A stretch of DNA of 64,000 bases from Pseudomonas sp. MH9.2 (GCF_034353875.1 NZ_CP133784.1:4988501-5052500); one strand, 5' to 3'. Shown: positions 8,220-17,084, counted from the first letter of the stretch. Made by a program: numbers and translations. Notes: a model not told the origin generated them from the sequence alone.

Positions 8220-8645
8220 AGTCGGCTCCATTCAAACGTCTTGAGAAAGTCACAGTGGCTGGTAGTCGCAGCGCTTACTTGGCAAGTCTTGAAATATCGG
8301 GGCGCAAGCTAATCCTGCATGTCAAATCGATCGCCGGTGGGTTTGACGCGTGGGTTAGTGTAGGAAAGCCGATCGTAGACCCGCCTTTACCAACCTTCGA
8401 GTAACGCCTTAGGTTTTATGGACGATCCAAGAAGACTCTGGGTCAGAGGATGCAATGGCACGTCTGGCTTGAAGGTGGATCGTCCATTGAAGGGAGAAGG
8501 GCGCAATGCCTTCAGCGGGCAGGCGCGCTGACAAAACGCTGTATTTATCGCTGCGTTGCCAAGCATTGGCCTGTCGAACTGGCGGAGTAACAGGATCTTT
8601 CCAGTATCAACGGTAGACGCTAAAAAGCGGCGGAGGTGAGTGATG
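8220..8645. other. Intergenic, no recognised gene
   Basis: About 425 bp without a supported gene. A minus-strand frame of about 105 codons has no family resemblance or ribosome site. Confidence 0.35.
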
Positions 8646-8966
8646 TCATGCTCGAATATAGAACCAACCTTCTGATTGCATTTTGACAAGCTCAGAAACG
8701 GCACCTTGTGCCAACACTCTTAGTGGCGCCGACACGTCGCGATCAAGACTTCTTAGCGTGTTTGGACATATCCAGGTTATCGCGTCCATTTCACCATTTG
8801 GATCATCAAGGGCCGCTGCAACAGCCTTTGAATTGACTATGATTCTGACGGTTGCCTGAGGAGCATCTTTCAATAGGTTCACTGCATTGTTGCGGGCACG
8901 TGCCAAAGCATCGGGAGTCGGAGCATGCAGCACAACATGAAGGTTATCGATTTCGCTGAGATCCAT
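8646..8966 (-). CDS. DsrE-like small sulfur-metabolism protein
   Basis: Protein of 106 residues resembling the DsrE/DsrF-like family: VVLHAPTPDALARARNNAVNLL, VRIIVNSKAVAAAL, then ICPNTLRSL and the terminal GWFYIRA. DsrE-type proteins act in intracellular sulfur transfer, usually through a conserved cysteine; here the single visible one is in WICPNT. Its closeness to the sulfide-oxidation operon supports a sulfur role. It is transcribed alone, with a short hairpin upstream. Confidence 0.65.
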   Translation of the reverse strand: MDLSEIDNLHVVLHAPTPDALARARNNAVNLLKDAPQATVRIIVNSKAVAAALDDPNGEMDAITWICPNTLRSLDRDVSAPLRVLAQGAVSELVKMQSEGWFYIRA

Positions 8967-9003
8967 TATTCAAGGCCTTCAAGGTCGATTAACGTGGTAG
9001 ATA

Positions 9004-9023
9004 ACGCCTATTTTCATAGGCGT
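9004..9023. repeat. Short inverted repeat upstream of the dsrE-like gene
   Basis: ACGCCTA and TAGGCGT (7-bp perfect arms) flank TTTTCA, about 40 bp upstream of the dsrE-like start. It could be an operator or a hairpin. The rest of 8967-9270 shows no gene. Confidence 0.35.
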
Positions 9024-9261
9024 AAACGGCATAGGGCGAGTACTGCATGACATTTGTTCAATAGAAAACGGTATGACGCCATGCGTCCAAAACAGGGGTG
9101 AACATCGGCATCTAAATAGCGATCAGGTTGGAAACTACTTTGTTCCCTGACCCATCAAGACGCCATCTACTTTCTAGCCGTAGAGATTAACCCCGTCATT
9201 GGCGTGAAGCTCCACCCTCGTTTGCTCTGGCTGGCTTGGCCTTCACCGAGCGCAAGGAAAA

Positions 9262-9378
9262 CGTTGTTCTGCTGGGCCCTTCTGGTGTTTATTTGATGTG
9301 AAGGACGACTCAGGAGAGGTAAAGGGCTGAGTCAGAACGAGTGACTCTGAGTCGGAATACACTCCACTGACACAGGTT
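9262..9378 (+). repeat. Duplicate of the dacC 3' end and its downstream sequence
   Basis: Codons FDVKDDSGEVKG-stop correspond to the last residues of the DacC-like protein at 19230-20450 (FDLKDDSGDVKA-stop). The match runs past the stop: GAGTCAGAACGAGTGACTC... and GAATACACTCCACTGAC correspond to 20452-20492. It is a 5'-truncated fragment, so this junction was copied or recombined between the two loci. Confidence 0.65.
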
Positions 9379-9408
9379 TCCCTGCACAACTTTGAGGCTG
9401 AGCTTTGC

Positions 9409-9774
9409 TCATATGATGGCAAGATAGGCCATGAGCAAGACTCCCAGGACTGCGGTGAGCACATTCACTACAGGGCCAGAGTTGATGCTGTATCCCTCTG
9501 GGATTTCAACTGGTTTCAGAGCTTTAACCACGCGTTTGTACTGCCAAGATGACCAGTATGCAACCCATGAGCCCAGCATCAGAAAAGCCAGTCCTATCCA
9601 GAAGGAAAAATGTTTTTCTGGGCTGCCCGACGCCCCTGGTTTTAGCATCTGTAACAGTAACCCGGATCGTTCAATCACAAAGCCAAATGCCATAAGCGAA
9701 AGACTGGTTCGGTTCCATGCTAGCAAGGTTCTCTCAGCGGCAAAGAACACTCGTGGATCGTTCAGGTCGGACAT
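9409..9774 (-). CDS. DUF202 (YidH-like) inner-membrane protein
   Basis: Protein of 121 residues with the DUF202 signature FFAAERTLLAWNRTSLSLMAFGF, followed by two further hydrophobic segments (near 60-75 and 100-120). The family is of unknown function; members are small three-helix inner-membrane proteins. It is a single gene with no operon partner. Its 3' end lies next to the dacC-derived duplication. Confidence 0.8.
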   Translation of the reverse strand: MSDLNDPRVFFAAERTLLAWNRTSLSLMAFGFVIERSGLLLQMLKPGASGSPEKHFSFWIGLAFLMLGSWVAYWSSWQYKRVVKALKPVEIPEGYSINSGPVVNVLTAVLGVLLMAYLAII

Positions 9775-9949
9775 TAAATACTCCTTGGCCCAACAATGCG
9801 TGAAATTAATCTGGTCAGATGGCGCATAAATTGGACAGTGTTTCAGTCATTCGCTTCCATGGCTATCTTCTGGTTAACACAGGCGGCGGCTTTCTAGTGC
9901 AGAGAACAAATACTTACCGGCCAACATATCCTCGCTCAATTGCTGCTCC

Positions 9950-10195
9950 ATGAAGCCAACTGCCAGTGCTATTACCCTCTGAGTTTCACCACTGCGGCCA
10001 GTGGCCGCGAGTGGCGCACTCCACCGCTGTGTGGAGGCCTGACCGAAACGGTCAGCGGGCATACCCGCTTCCTCCACGACGGTCGTGCGCGCAGTATTTT
10101 GGTGGCCATTCTCCGGCACGGTGGCGAGGCTGAAGGTGCGCGTAAGGCTGTTAAGGGTAGCGCGCTGTGCAGTCCTTTATCAATTCCTGGTAGCG
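9950..10195 (+). pseudogene. Di-haem oxidoreductase (DUF1111) C-terminal fragment
   Basis: The frame reads EWRTPPLCGGLTETVSGHT, then RFLHDGRARSILVAILRHGG and EAEGARKAV, which is the conserved C-terminal end of the DUF1111 di-haem thiol-oxidoreductase/peroxidase family. The haem-binding CxxCH parts are missing, and the last residues are frameshifted near 10165. It is a relic of a periplasmic haem enzyme. Confidence 0.65.
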
Positions 10196-10230
10196 CAGAA
10201 ACAGTCCAGCGGTTGTCTAAGGCTATTTGC

Positions 10231-10800
10231 TCAATTTCGTTTTCGTCCGAGCCCAAAGATCGAACCGAGTAAGCGACCTCCGGTGAGTTGGTGAGCGAGC
10301 GCGAAGACTGTATGGCCACACCAGTATATCCACAGCATCTCGCCGAAAGATTTATGCTGCAATGTATAGCGGGTGAAAGCCATTGGGTCTGAGGGAGGGC
10401 CTACGTGGCCTGGAGGGATCATGGCAAACATGATCATACCAGTGCAGGCACAACCCGCTCAGTGCCAGTAGGCCGAGACCATGGACAAACCCCGAGAGAC
10501 CAATGCCTCGTCCTGTACGCGGTAACCGTCCGCGAAACAGCGCGAAGCTTTCGCGCAGTACCTCGCGTCGCGCGTCTCTCCCCCAAGGGAAGAGCATCTT
10601 CAGATCATAGATCGCATAGCTGTACAGCCAGAACAGCAGCAGGACGATTGCTGCCACGGCTCCAACAATGCGGTGATATGGGACAGGAACTGGGTGCCGG
10701 GGTTGGACATGTACATGCTGCTGAGCTGCTGGAAGGTCGCCGTGAGGGCGATTGCCCAGTGCAGCAGGCGCAGTTTTATGTCCCAGCCTTTCCTTATCAA
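10231..10800 (-). pseudogene. Cytochrome b561-like membrane protein, frameshifted
   Basis: Three frames together read as a b-type cytochrome: KLRLLHWAIALTATFQQLS, then AIVLLLFWLYSYAIYDLK and FVHGLGLLALSG, then GMIMFAMIPPGHVGPPSD and WIYWCGHTVFALAHQLTG. At least two frameshifts (near 10660 and 10450) break the gene. Intact relatives carry haem b between membrane helices. It is adjacent to the di-haem enzyme remnant, suggesting an ancient respiratory cluster now dead. Confidence 0.65.
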
Positions 10801-10888
10801 TGGAGTGCTCCCATTATGTCTGCGGGCGACGTGGTATCGACGGAATGGGCGACGGACTTTCCCGCAGGTTAGTCCGTCGTCTCAAGGC

Positions 10889-11149
10889 CTAGTCGCTCAG
10901 TCGAGCTGTTCCGATTCGGAATCCCTGATTATGAGGCGTGCTCTGCACGCTTGTATCGGGTGCCTCAACTTCATCTTGCCCCGCTCCCAGCGGAATAGAC
11001 TGCCCGTCCGCATCAAGCTTGTCGATATAGCCGCAGGCGACACATTCGCGATGCGGAACACCGTCTTCGTACCACATCTGAATCTTGTCTATTTCATTGC
11101 ATGCCGGGCATGTTGCCCCGCAAATGAATTGTTTCCTTGGTTCGCTCAT
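10889..11149 (-). CDS. YheV-like zinc-ribbon protein
   Basis: Protein of 86 residues with two CxxC pairs, CPAC near the N-terminus and CVAC later, in the pattern CPACNEIDKIQMWYEDGVPHR then ECVACGY. This is the YheV (DUF2387) family of small putative metal-binding proteins of unknown function. The start at 11149 is chosen because the family begins there. A longer frame upstream gives an unrelated N-terminus. In pseudomonads yheV usually follows prlC, which is absent here. Confidence 0.65.
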   Translation of the reverse strand: MSEPRKQFICGATCPACNEIDKIQMWYEDGVPHRECVACGYIDKLDADGQSIPLGAGQDEVEAPDTSVQSTPHNQGFRIGTARLSD

Positions 11150-11321
11150 AGATATGTTCACCGGGGAAGAAGGAAGATCTGCGGGTACTGCTAGCCAGTT
11201 GTAATGGCAGAAGTGCCGCAGGGTCGTGAAATCGCTGAGTGTTCTGTACGTTTCATACAGGAAGTCGGTCGTTTGTAAAAAGGCCTGAGCTAAGACTTTT
11301 CGATGTGGTGGTACGCTCCGC

Positions 11322-11507
11322 CTAGTCAGCCGGAAAGAAATCAAAGAACTTTTCCCGGATCGTTCTGGTGCTGGCTACAGGCATGTTGCGTACCATCTTG
11401 ACGCTAGGCCCAACGCGCGTAATGTCGCCGGAGTGATCAGCCAGTTGTTTCAGCACCTGATAGCGCCCGAGTTGCTGGCAGAGCACGACCTCATGAGTGT
11501 TTTCCAT
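11322..11507 (-). CDS. Small hypothetical protein
   Basis: Open frame of 61 residues starting MENTHEVVLCQQLGRYQVLKQL and ending IREKFFDFFPAD. No known family was recognised. An AAAGAGC ribosome-like site precedes the ATG. It may be a real small gene or a fragment of a larger one. Confidence 0.35.
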   Translation of the reverse strand: MENTHEVVLCQQLGRYQVLKQLADHSGDITRVGPSVKMVRNMPVASTRTIREKFFDFFPAD

Positions 11508-11844
11508 GATTGCTCTTTGAGCATTGCGGCTCCGCTTGACCTGCAAAAATACCTACGACGGTTGCTCTGTATTTAATGTCTACAAGCAGCAGTAACTCTT
11601 CAACTATGCCTTTGCCACAATATCATTTAATCCTGCCCTATCAAGTTTTGCGGCGCCCAGCGGCCTGCGACGTTCTGGCGCAGGCGAATCCACGGATGAA
11701 CGTTGCAAGGGTACTGAAATTATAGTGCGGCGGACTGTCGCAGCTGCATCGAGTTTGCCTCATGGATCAACAATGTTCAGATAAGCAAGCGGGACGATTT
11801 ACCCTTTTATAAAGCGTGCGCAAGAAGCAGAAAATCCCTAATCT
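11508..11844. other. Leader region upstream of the split riboswitch
   Basis: No gene was seen. The part from about 11705 onward matches the decayed leader copy at 3120-3330, so the promoter of the cobalt-transport gene probably lies here. Confidence 0.4.
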
Positions 11845-11942
11845 ATCTAGGCTTTGTGGTTTTCACCGTAGTGTGAAGCAATAGGGACGCAGGTACGCCT
11901 TTAAGCCACACCTGCGCTGCCCCCGCAACTGTGAACGGTTAG
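11845..11942 (+). ncRNA. Cobalamin riboswitch, 5' half (interrupted)
   Basis: The segment carries the hallmark core CTGCCCCCGCAACTGTGAACGG of a B12 (cobalamin) riboswitch, preceded by the expected GTGAAGCAATAGGGACGCAGGTAC region. It stops at TTAG (11939-11942), where an IS5-family element begins. The missing 3' half, with the conserved AGCCAGGAGACCTGCC end, lies beyond the element at 13139-13218. Joined across the insertion, the two halves form a normal aptamer. Confidence 0.85.
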
Positions 11943-13134
11943 GGAAGGTCTGAAGTAAGCAGCCGTTTTTAACGGGCTCGCTGTCTGAGGTTCAAAAAAC
12001 ACCGACTTAATCGAAAATCAGACCTTTCCTCCTGTCAGTTCACTATTTTTTGCGGAAGAGCACCTTTTCAGGGCTCATTGTCCACATCACAGGCGCACCT
12101 CGCCTGCATTCAATAGTCGTTTTCGCATCATCCAAAGGTTCGATAAGGCAAACAGTGTGGTCTGCTGCGCGGTGTTTTTCACCAAGCCTCGGAAGCGGAC
12201 TTTCGTATAACCAAACTGGCGCTTGATCACCCGGAAGGGATGCTCAACCTTGGCCCGGACTTGAGCTTTCGCGTATTCGATTTTGCGGCGCATGCGACCG
12301 ATCAGGCTCTTTTTTGCATGCTTCTTATAGCTGCTGGGTCGCGCTGCGATCGACCAGATCATCTGGCGATGTTGATGCTCCGCACGCTTCTCCACGCCGG
12401 TGTAACCGGCATCGCCAGAGACGTAAGTTTCCTCGCCATGCAGCAACTGATCGACCTGAGTCACGTCGGCCACATTCGCCGCCGTACCCACTACGCTATG
12501 CACCAGACCGGATTCAGCATCGACACCGATGTGCGATTTCATCCCGAAATAGTACTGATTTCCTTTCTTTGTCTGGTGCATTTCGGGGTCGCGTTTACCG
12601 TCCTTGTTCTTGGTCGAACTGGGCGCATGAATGATCGTCGCATCGACCACAGTTCCTTGACGTAGCAGCAAACCTCGGTCGCCCAAATAGCCGTTGATGA
12701 CCTGCAAAATCCCACCGGCCAGCTCATGTTTTTCCAACAGCCGACGGAAGTTGAGGATCGTGGTTTCATCCGGAATCCGATCCAAATGCAGCCCGGCAAA
12801 CTGGCGCAGAATCGTGGTTTCGTAGAGGGACTCTTCCATCGCCGGGTCGCTGTAGCCGAACCAGTTTTGCATCAGATGAACCCGCAGCATGGCCATCAAC
12901 GGATACGCCGGACGACCGCCTTCACCCTTCGGATAATGCGGCTCGATCAACGTAATCAGGCCTTTCCAGTGCACGACCTGATCCATCTCAATCAGGAAAC
13001 GCTCACGGCGGGTCTGCTTACGTTTGCCTGCGTACTCGGCATCAGCGAAAGACATTTGCTTCATCGGGGCTCAACCGTTCAGTTCGTGGGACAGGCGTAT
13101 TTCACCAGATTTGGAAGTCTTTTTCAGAGTTTCC
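11943..13134 (-). mobile_element. IS5-family insertion sequence, complete, with TTAG target duplication
   Basis: Element of 1192 bp. The left end GGAAGGTCTGAAGTAA and the inverted right end GGAAACTCTGAAAAAG match at 12 of 16 positions. The flanking TTAG at 11939-11942 and 13135-13138 is the YTAR target duplication typical of IS5. Length, target and the single DDE transposase all fit the IS5 subgroup. It sits inside a riboswitch aptamer. Confidence 0.88.
12087..13064 (-). CDS. IS5-family DDE transposase
   Basis: Transposase of 325 residues filling the IS5-family element. An N-terminal IS5 domain (MKQMSFADAEYAGKRKQTRR) is followed by DDE residues in VVDATIIHAP, SGDAGYTG and the Y-R-E-K box around VEHPFRVIKRQFGYTKVRFRG. 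The frame is intact, so the element may still be mobile. It is transcribed opposite to the host riboswitch and cbiM-like gene. Confidence 0.92.
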   Translation of the reverse strand: MKQMSFADAEYAGKRKQTRRERFLIEMDQVVHWKGLITLIEPHYPKGEGGRPAYPLMAMLRVHLMQNWFGYSDPAMEESLYETTILRQFAGLHLDRIPDETTILNFRRLLEKHELAGGILQVINGYLGDRGLLLRQGTVVDATIIHAPSSTKNKDGKRDPEMHQTKKGNQYYFGMKSHIGVDAESGLVHSVVGTAANVADVTQVDQLLHGEETYVSGDAGYTGVEKRAEHQHRQMIWSIAARPSSYKKHAKKSLIGRMRRKIEYAKAQVRAKVEHPFRVIKRQFGYTKVRFRGLVKNTAQQTTLFALSNLWMMRKRLLNAGEVRL

Positions 13135-13138
13135 TTAG

Positions 13139-13218
13139 CTCTCCCGTATATACAACTGGTCTGTCAGTGACTGGGAAGACGCGGGAACGCATTGATCTGT
13201 AAGCCAGGAGACCTGCCA
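13139..13218 (+). ncRNA. Cobalamin riboswitch, 3' half (interrupted)
   Basis: The segment GTCAGTGACTGGGAAGACGC followed by GGGAACGC and AAGCCAGGAGACCTGCC is the 3' half of a cobalamin aptamer. Alone it cannot form the ligand pocket. It is cut from its 5' half by the IS5-family element and lies 55 bp before the start of the cobalt-transport gene. Confidence 0.82.
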
Positions 13219-13273
13219 CGAATGTTGCCGAAATCTGGCATTTCCTTAGTTCGCATCCCTCTGAGGGAGAAAG

Positions 13274-13918
13274 ATGCATATCGAACCCGGCGTGCTCAAT
13301 TCCGCCAAAGTGCTTTACGCCAACGTCACCGCTACCTTGGCAGCCTTTTCACCCACGCTGATCACTCGCCCGGACAACGTAATAAAAACCTTGCTGGCGG
13401 CTGCTTTCTTTTCGGTATTTATGGAGGTCTTCCATTTGCCAGTGGGGGCGTCTGAATTGCATTTTGTTGGCGCATCGACGGTCTACTTTGTCTTCGGCTT
13501 TATCCCTACGCTGTTTGGCTTTGCAATGGGTCTCCTGCTTCAGGGGCCGTTTTCCGAACCTCATGATTTAGTGCATCTAGGCGTTAACTCGCTGTCGTTG
13601 ATGCTGCCTTTGATCGCGGCGCGTGGTTTGCTGGGTCGCCGTTTTTTCTCAAAAGGCGAACGCAGCATTCGTTGGGCTGAAGTCGTCACGTTCGACGCAG
13701 TGTATTACACCGGTGTAGTGGCCATGGTCGGTTTCTGGCTGTCCTTGGGTGAAGGGCCGACGCCGTTGAACAACTGGGCGTTGTTCTCGGTTTCGTATTT
13801 ACCTTTGGTTCTATGTGAACCTCTGTTCACCTGCTTGATCGTACGTACGCTGAAGCGTTATACCGACAACCTTCTGGTGGGTCGTTTCACTTGCGTGAAA
13901 ACACGCAACCTCGCCTGA
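13274..13918 (+). CDS. CbiM-like cobalt/nickel ECF transporter component
   Basis: Membrane protein of 214 residues with six or so hydrophobic segments. The N-terminus MHIEPG matches the family, where Met-His at the N-terminus binds the metal ion, and this supports the start at 13274 (GAGGGAGAAAG upstream). HFVGASTVYFVFGF and HDLVHLGVNSLSLMLPLI fit the CbiM core. Family members import cobalt for B12 synthesis. It is naturally placed under a B12 riboswitch, but the aptamer is now disrupted. No CbiN/Q/O partners follow. Confidence 0.75.
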   Translation: MHIEPGVLNSAKVLYANVTATLAAFSPTLITRPDNVIKTLLAAAFFSVFMEVFHLPVGASELHFVGASTVYFVFGFIPTLFGFAMGLLLQGPFSEPHDLVHLGVNSLSLMLPLIAARGLLGRRFFSKGERSIRWAEVVTFDAVYYTGVVAMVGFWLSLGEGPTPLNNWALFSVSYLPLVLCEPLFTCLIVRTLKRYTDNLLVGRFTCVKTRNLA

Positions 13919-13959
13919 TCGTCAAAACAGACGATATGAGGATCAAGAAAGATATTTTG

Positions 13960-13993
13960 GCGGTGATGGGATCCTCCCCATCACCGCATTTAT
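13960..13993 (+). terminator. Terminator-like hairpin after the cbiM-like gene
   Basis: GCGGTGATGGG pairs with CCCATCACCGC across a 6-nt loop, followed by ATTTATT. The position 40 bp after the stop codon fits a terminator, though the T-run is weak. Confidence 0.6.
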
Positions 13994-14513
13994 TGAGCGC
14001 TCTAATTCAATGGCAACCGCTACGATGAGCAAGGCTTGCCACCAGAATATCTGGGTCGCTGCGTTTCTGGCGATAATCCTGAAAGTGCTGGCGCTGCCGA
14101 TGACCAGCGCGCTCGGCACGGTCAATTTGGAGCAATTGCTGTTAGGCAGTTTTTGTTCGTCTGGCGGTGTGCAGCAAGTTTCTCTTTTACTCAAAAAGAA
14201 TCAGCCTTCAAGTACTTCGAAAGTCGACCAATCGCACTGTTGCTGTTCCCAATCTGTTGGTGCAGTCCCCATCCCACCGGCCAGCTTCGTACTACCGGCC
14301 TTCCTGCTTCAAGTCGACTCACTTCTATCCCAAGTCATTTTCTCGAACTCACCTCGCTGGCGTTGGCCTTCTCTGAACCCTCGTGCCTCCCCCGTAATCA
14401 AGCCTGACCGATTGTTTGTATCGCTTTCAGAGCGCCCGAAGCTATCACCCTCAGCTTTCAGGCTTCTCTGATCTGTGTTTTTACGGTTACTTGTGACACA
14501 AAAGGAGCATGAG
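13994..14513 (+). pseudogene. Possible heavy-metal P-type ATPase tail remnant, otherwise no gene
   Basis: A short frame (14010-14120) reads MATATMSKACHQNIWVAAF, then LAIILKVLALPM, which is reminiscent of the last membrane helices of heavy-metal P-type ATPases (xNIxQNxxxAxxxKxxFL). The rest of the stretch, to the next gene, shows no protein similarity. This call is tentative. Confidence 0.3.
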
Positions 14514-15107
14514 ATGTCTCGCGCAATCTGTTACCCGCTTCCGTCTGGACACACCAGATTGGTTAGCAAGACTGCTCGAATGGGCCGTCGCGACGATTTT
14601 CTTCTCCCATTCCCCGACTACCCCTGCAATGCGCGAAGCTTCGTTCATTTGGACGCTAGACTTCTTCCGTACTGGCACACTCTGTTTGATGTTTGTCCCG
14701 GATTGCTAAAGCTTGATCCGCCTGATGGCTTGAACCTTTTTCGAAGTTTCATGACGTGGGCCTACCGCCATAATCCAGCACTCAACTGGACGTACTACCT
14801 GAGTGTGTGTCGCTGGCTATTCAGCTCGAAATACCAGGCAAAGGCCAATGAGGAACACATTGAGTCCTTCATGGTAGCTGCGGCAGCGCGCTGGATAAAT
14901 ACGGACGATAGCCAAGCACGAGGGCTCGTACTGGCTTGGCAAGGTGCTCCCTTACTTGTTTTTGAATGGAAAGAGCGGCTGCGTGCCTCAGCAGCTCTGG
15001 TCACTGAGCATGAGGAACTCCCGCCGACGCCTTGGGACTTTGCCTGGAGTCCGCTTACCGGTAAGGGGGGGACGGGCTTTCGTCGATGGCTACCGATACC
15101 CTTATGA
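14514..15107 (+). CDS. Hypothetical protein
   Basis: Protein of 197 residues starting MSRAICYPLPSGHTRLVSKT. The ATG at 14514 has a strong AAAGGAGCATGAG ribosome site, whereas an upstream start has none. It is rich in aromatic residues, has no clear membrane segment and no motif I recognise. The ribosome site and length suggest a real gene. Confidence 0.55.
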   Translation: MSRAICYPLPSGHTRLVSKTARMGRRDDFLLPFPDYPCNARSFVHLDARLLPYWHTLFDVCPGLLKLDPPDGLNLFRSFMTWAYRHNPALNWTYYLSVCRWLFSSKYQAKANEEHIESFMVAAAARWINTDDSQARGLVLAWQGAPLLVFEWKERLRASAALVTEHEELPPTPWDFAWSPLTGKGGTGFRRWLPIPL

Positions 15108-15644
15108 ACTAGGGATTTTAAAATTATGACCAGAGGTAAATACTCCGGTGTCGCTCCTGGTTCATAAACACGTATCGAGAGGAGGGTGGATGCTGCGACA
15201 AAACACCACACATAAGCACAAATTGATGATCAAAGGATGGGCTTGATGCTCAGCAGGTTTTTATGCGTCAGATTGTCGCAGTTGATGCGATACCGCTGTC
15301 CTCATAAAGTGTGCAGGCTTTGAGCGGAGGCAGACTCTTCCAAGGTAAGCTCAAGGCGGCGTCCTTAGACCAGATAATAGTTTTGGTTGTATAGCCCTCT
15401 TCCCCGGAGGGCTTTTTTTCGTGCGCCAGGCATGGCGCGTTGCGCGTATCCGACAGGCATAAGCAGGAAGGTCGTGCGAATTCCCAAGGGATATCTGCAC
15501 GTTTGCCAGTGTGCTACCGAGCGTCGCGAGGTGACGGGATGAGCGTGAAGAAGTCAACCGAGGCTGTAGTAAGTCACGAATAACCTCGTCATGCGTCTTT
15601 CTGCTGACAGGGATAGCGTGGCCTGATTCGCGATCTCGGCGGCG
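15108..15644. other. Intergenic with one terminator
   Basis: No supported gene. The stretch holds a rho-independent terminator at 15393-15420 and short frames without family resemblance. Confidence 0.4.
15393..15420 (+). terminator. Rho-independent terminator
   Basis: AGCCCTC and GAGGGCT pair across a 7-nt loop and are followed by a run of seven T. It is a classic intrinsic terminator on the plus strand, although the nearest upstream gene ends 290 bp earlier. Confidence 0.75.
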
Positions 15645-15654
15645 ATGCCGCCTT

Positions 15655-15937
15655 CGATCGGGTGGTCTCATTCCTTGCCCAGCTGCTATCACCGTTCTAC
15701 TGCTCTGTCTTCAGGTCAAAGAAGTGGTGTGCTTGTCCTGTGCTTCAGCATTGGCCTGGCGCCAATGGTAACCGTCGGTGCGGCGGCAGCCATTGGCGCC
15801 AAGCAGTCCTCCAACCGCTGGCCTTGGATGGGCACCGTTGCTTGTCGCGCACCTTATCTGTCCAGCGCGCTGATCATCGGAGTCGGTCTCTACGTAGGTA
15901 TCCATGGCTGGATAGGCCTGAACAACATAAGGCGACT
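15655..15937 (+). pseudogene. rcnA: rcnA (Ni/Co efflux) C-terminal fragment
   Basis: Split frames read as the last third of an RcnA-type nickel/cobalt exporter: GGxLIPCPAAITVLLLCLQV, then VTVGAAAAIGAKQSSNRWPW and GVGLYVGIHGWIGLNN. About a dozen bases are missing after CAGGTCAAAGAA, plus other shifts. A near-identical, longer copy lies at 25560-26031. It is a dead duplicate. Confidence 0.75.
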
Positions 15938-15943
15938 CTTAAG

Positions 15944-16110
15944 TGTTTGAACTCACCAGCTATGTTGGTCTGTTCCTGGCGGCATTAGGTGCCGCCGCGT
16001 TGCTGCCAATGCAGTCTGAATCGGTATTGGACGGGATGTTAGTTCAGGCCAATACGTTGCCTCGACGATACTGGTGGCCGCGATCCTCAATGCACAGGTG
16101 TTAATCCACT
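15944..16110 (+). pseudogene. YqaA-like (VTT-domain) membrane protein, N-terminal fragment
   Basis: The start MFELTSYVGLFLAALGAAAL then LPMQSESVLDGMLVQANT fits the N-terminus of YqaA-type SNARE-associated/VTT membrane proteins. A frameshift near 16063 moves the continuation (ASTILVAAILNAQVL) to another frame, and the gene is cut off by the next one. It is a relic. Confidence 0.55.
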
Positions 16111-16872
16111 TAGCTTGATGGCTGTCCTAGCTGCCTTTGAACTCAAGTATCTCAACAGCGTCGTAGCTTCCTCTTGTTGTACATTTCCAGTTGAGATAGC
16201 AGCTGAATACATTGTCATTTTTTGCACCTGATCTGGAATCAGTCCAATCACATCGATGCCTTCCACATGTATGAGTTCACTTAATTGTTGGAAGCCTATT
16301 TCCGCTTCGCCACGGGCGACTGCTTCTCCGACGGGCTCGGCGGAAATCGTTCGGGTCTTGATCCTCAACCTTTCTGAGATGTGCATTTGAGGAAAGAGAA
16401 TACGTGACAGATATGTTCCGCTGGACGTATCCGATAGAGCCAGGGACTTTGCGTTGAGTAACGTTTTTTTGAATTTCTTCATGTTGCTTATATCGGGTTT
16501 TTTAGCACCTTTGCGGACGGCCATGGCAATGAATGACTTACCAAGATCGATTCGACTCGTTTTTTGCAAATGACCTTGATCTATCAGTTTTCGCAGCTCC
16601 CAATCCTCCATGATTACGACATCCGCATTTTCACCGCGCGCCAGCCGATTGGTGATTGCCATTGGGGTATTGCCGGTAGGTGGGGACTCTTTGATGATCA
16701 GGCTGAATCCCGTCGCTTTTTCATAAATGGGGGCTATGGATTGAATCGCCGCGATGAAGCCTCTGGTCGTAAATATGGTAAGCGTTTTGGTGGGAGTGGC
16801 ATCCTGTGCCTCAATACCATCTGCAAATAAAAACAAGCAAGCCAATGCGAGCCTCGATAAGGTCTTCGTCAT
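16087..16872 (-). CDS. ModA-like periplasmic substrate-binding protein
   Basis: Protein of 261 residues with a signal peptide (KTLSRLALACLFLFADGIEA) and the fold of ModA-type binding proteins: LTIFTTRGFIAAIQSIAPIY, ADVVIMEDWELRKLI, SLALSDTSSGTYLS and EIGFQQLSELI. ModA proteins bind molybdate or related oxyanions in the periplasm, but no permease or ATPase genes follow. It diverges from a two-component system, and the intergenic region carries spaced TTAA repeats, so it may be a target or sensory partner of that system. The ligand is unknown. Confidence 0.7.
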   Translation of the reverse strand: MTKTLSRLALACLFLFADGIEAQDATPTKTLTIFTTRGFIAAIQSIAPIYEKATGFSLIIKESPPTGNTPMAITNRLARGENADVVIMEDWELRKLIDQGHLQKTSRIDLGKSFIAMAVRKGAKKPDISNMKKFKKTLLNAKSLALSDTSSGTYLSRILFPQMHISERLRIKTRTISAEPVGEAVARGEAEIGFQQLSELIHVEGIDVIGLIPDQVQKMTMYSAAISTGNVQQEEATTLLRYLSSKAARTAIKLSGLTPVH

Positions 16873-16954
16873 GACGAGGCATCCTGAATTCGGCGTAGAA
16901 GTGGGGTTTAGCAGCGGAGGCGCGAAAAAATAGCTGCGTTTTCCATAACGACAA

Positions 16955-16982
16955 AATTAAAGCGAATTAAGAAAAATTTAGT
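16955..16982. promoter_or_regulatory. Spaced TTAA repeats in the divergent promoter region
   Basis: TTAA occurs at 16957-16960 and 16967-16970, with a TTTA at 16977-16980, giving a 10-bp period. Similar spaced TTAA repeats occur at 19141-19165, on the other side of the same two-component operon. The arrangement resembles PmrA/QseB-type tandem half-sites and could be the operator of the regulator encoded next door. Confidence 0.4.
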
Positions 16983-17084
16983 TTACCGTCCGATGCGCGC
17001 TACCTAGGCTGCATCAATCTTGAAAATATACGACACTTGGAGCTTGCCTGAGTTTTAGGCTTGTAATCGTTGTACGGAGTAAAA

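Noticed and set aside
10405..10872. Plus-strand frame of 155 codons
   Set aside because: It is the antisense shadow of the frameshifted cytochrome b gene, whose reading is much better.
12240..13202. Plus-strand frames of 106-158 codons inside the IS5-family element
   Set aside because: They are antisense to the intact DDE transposase.
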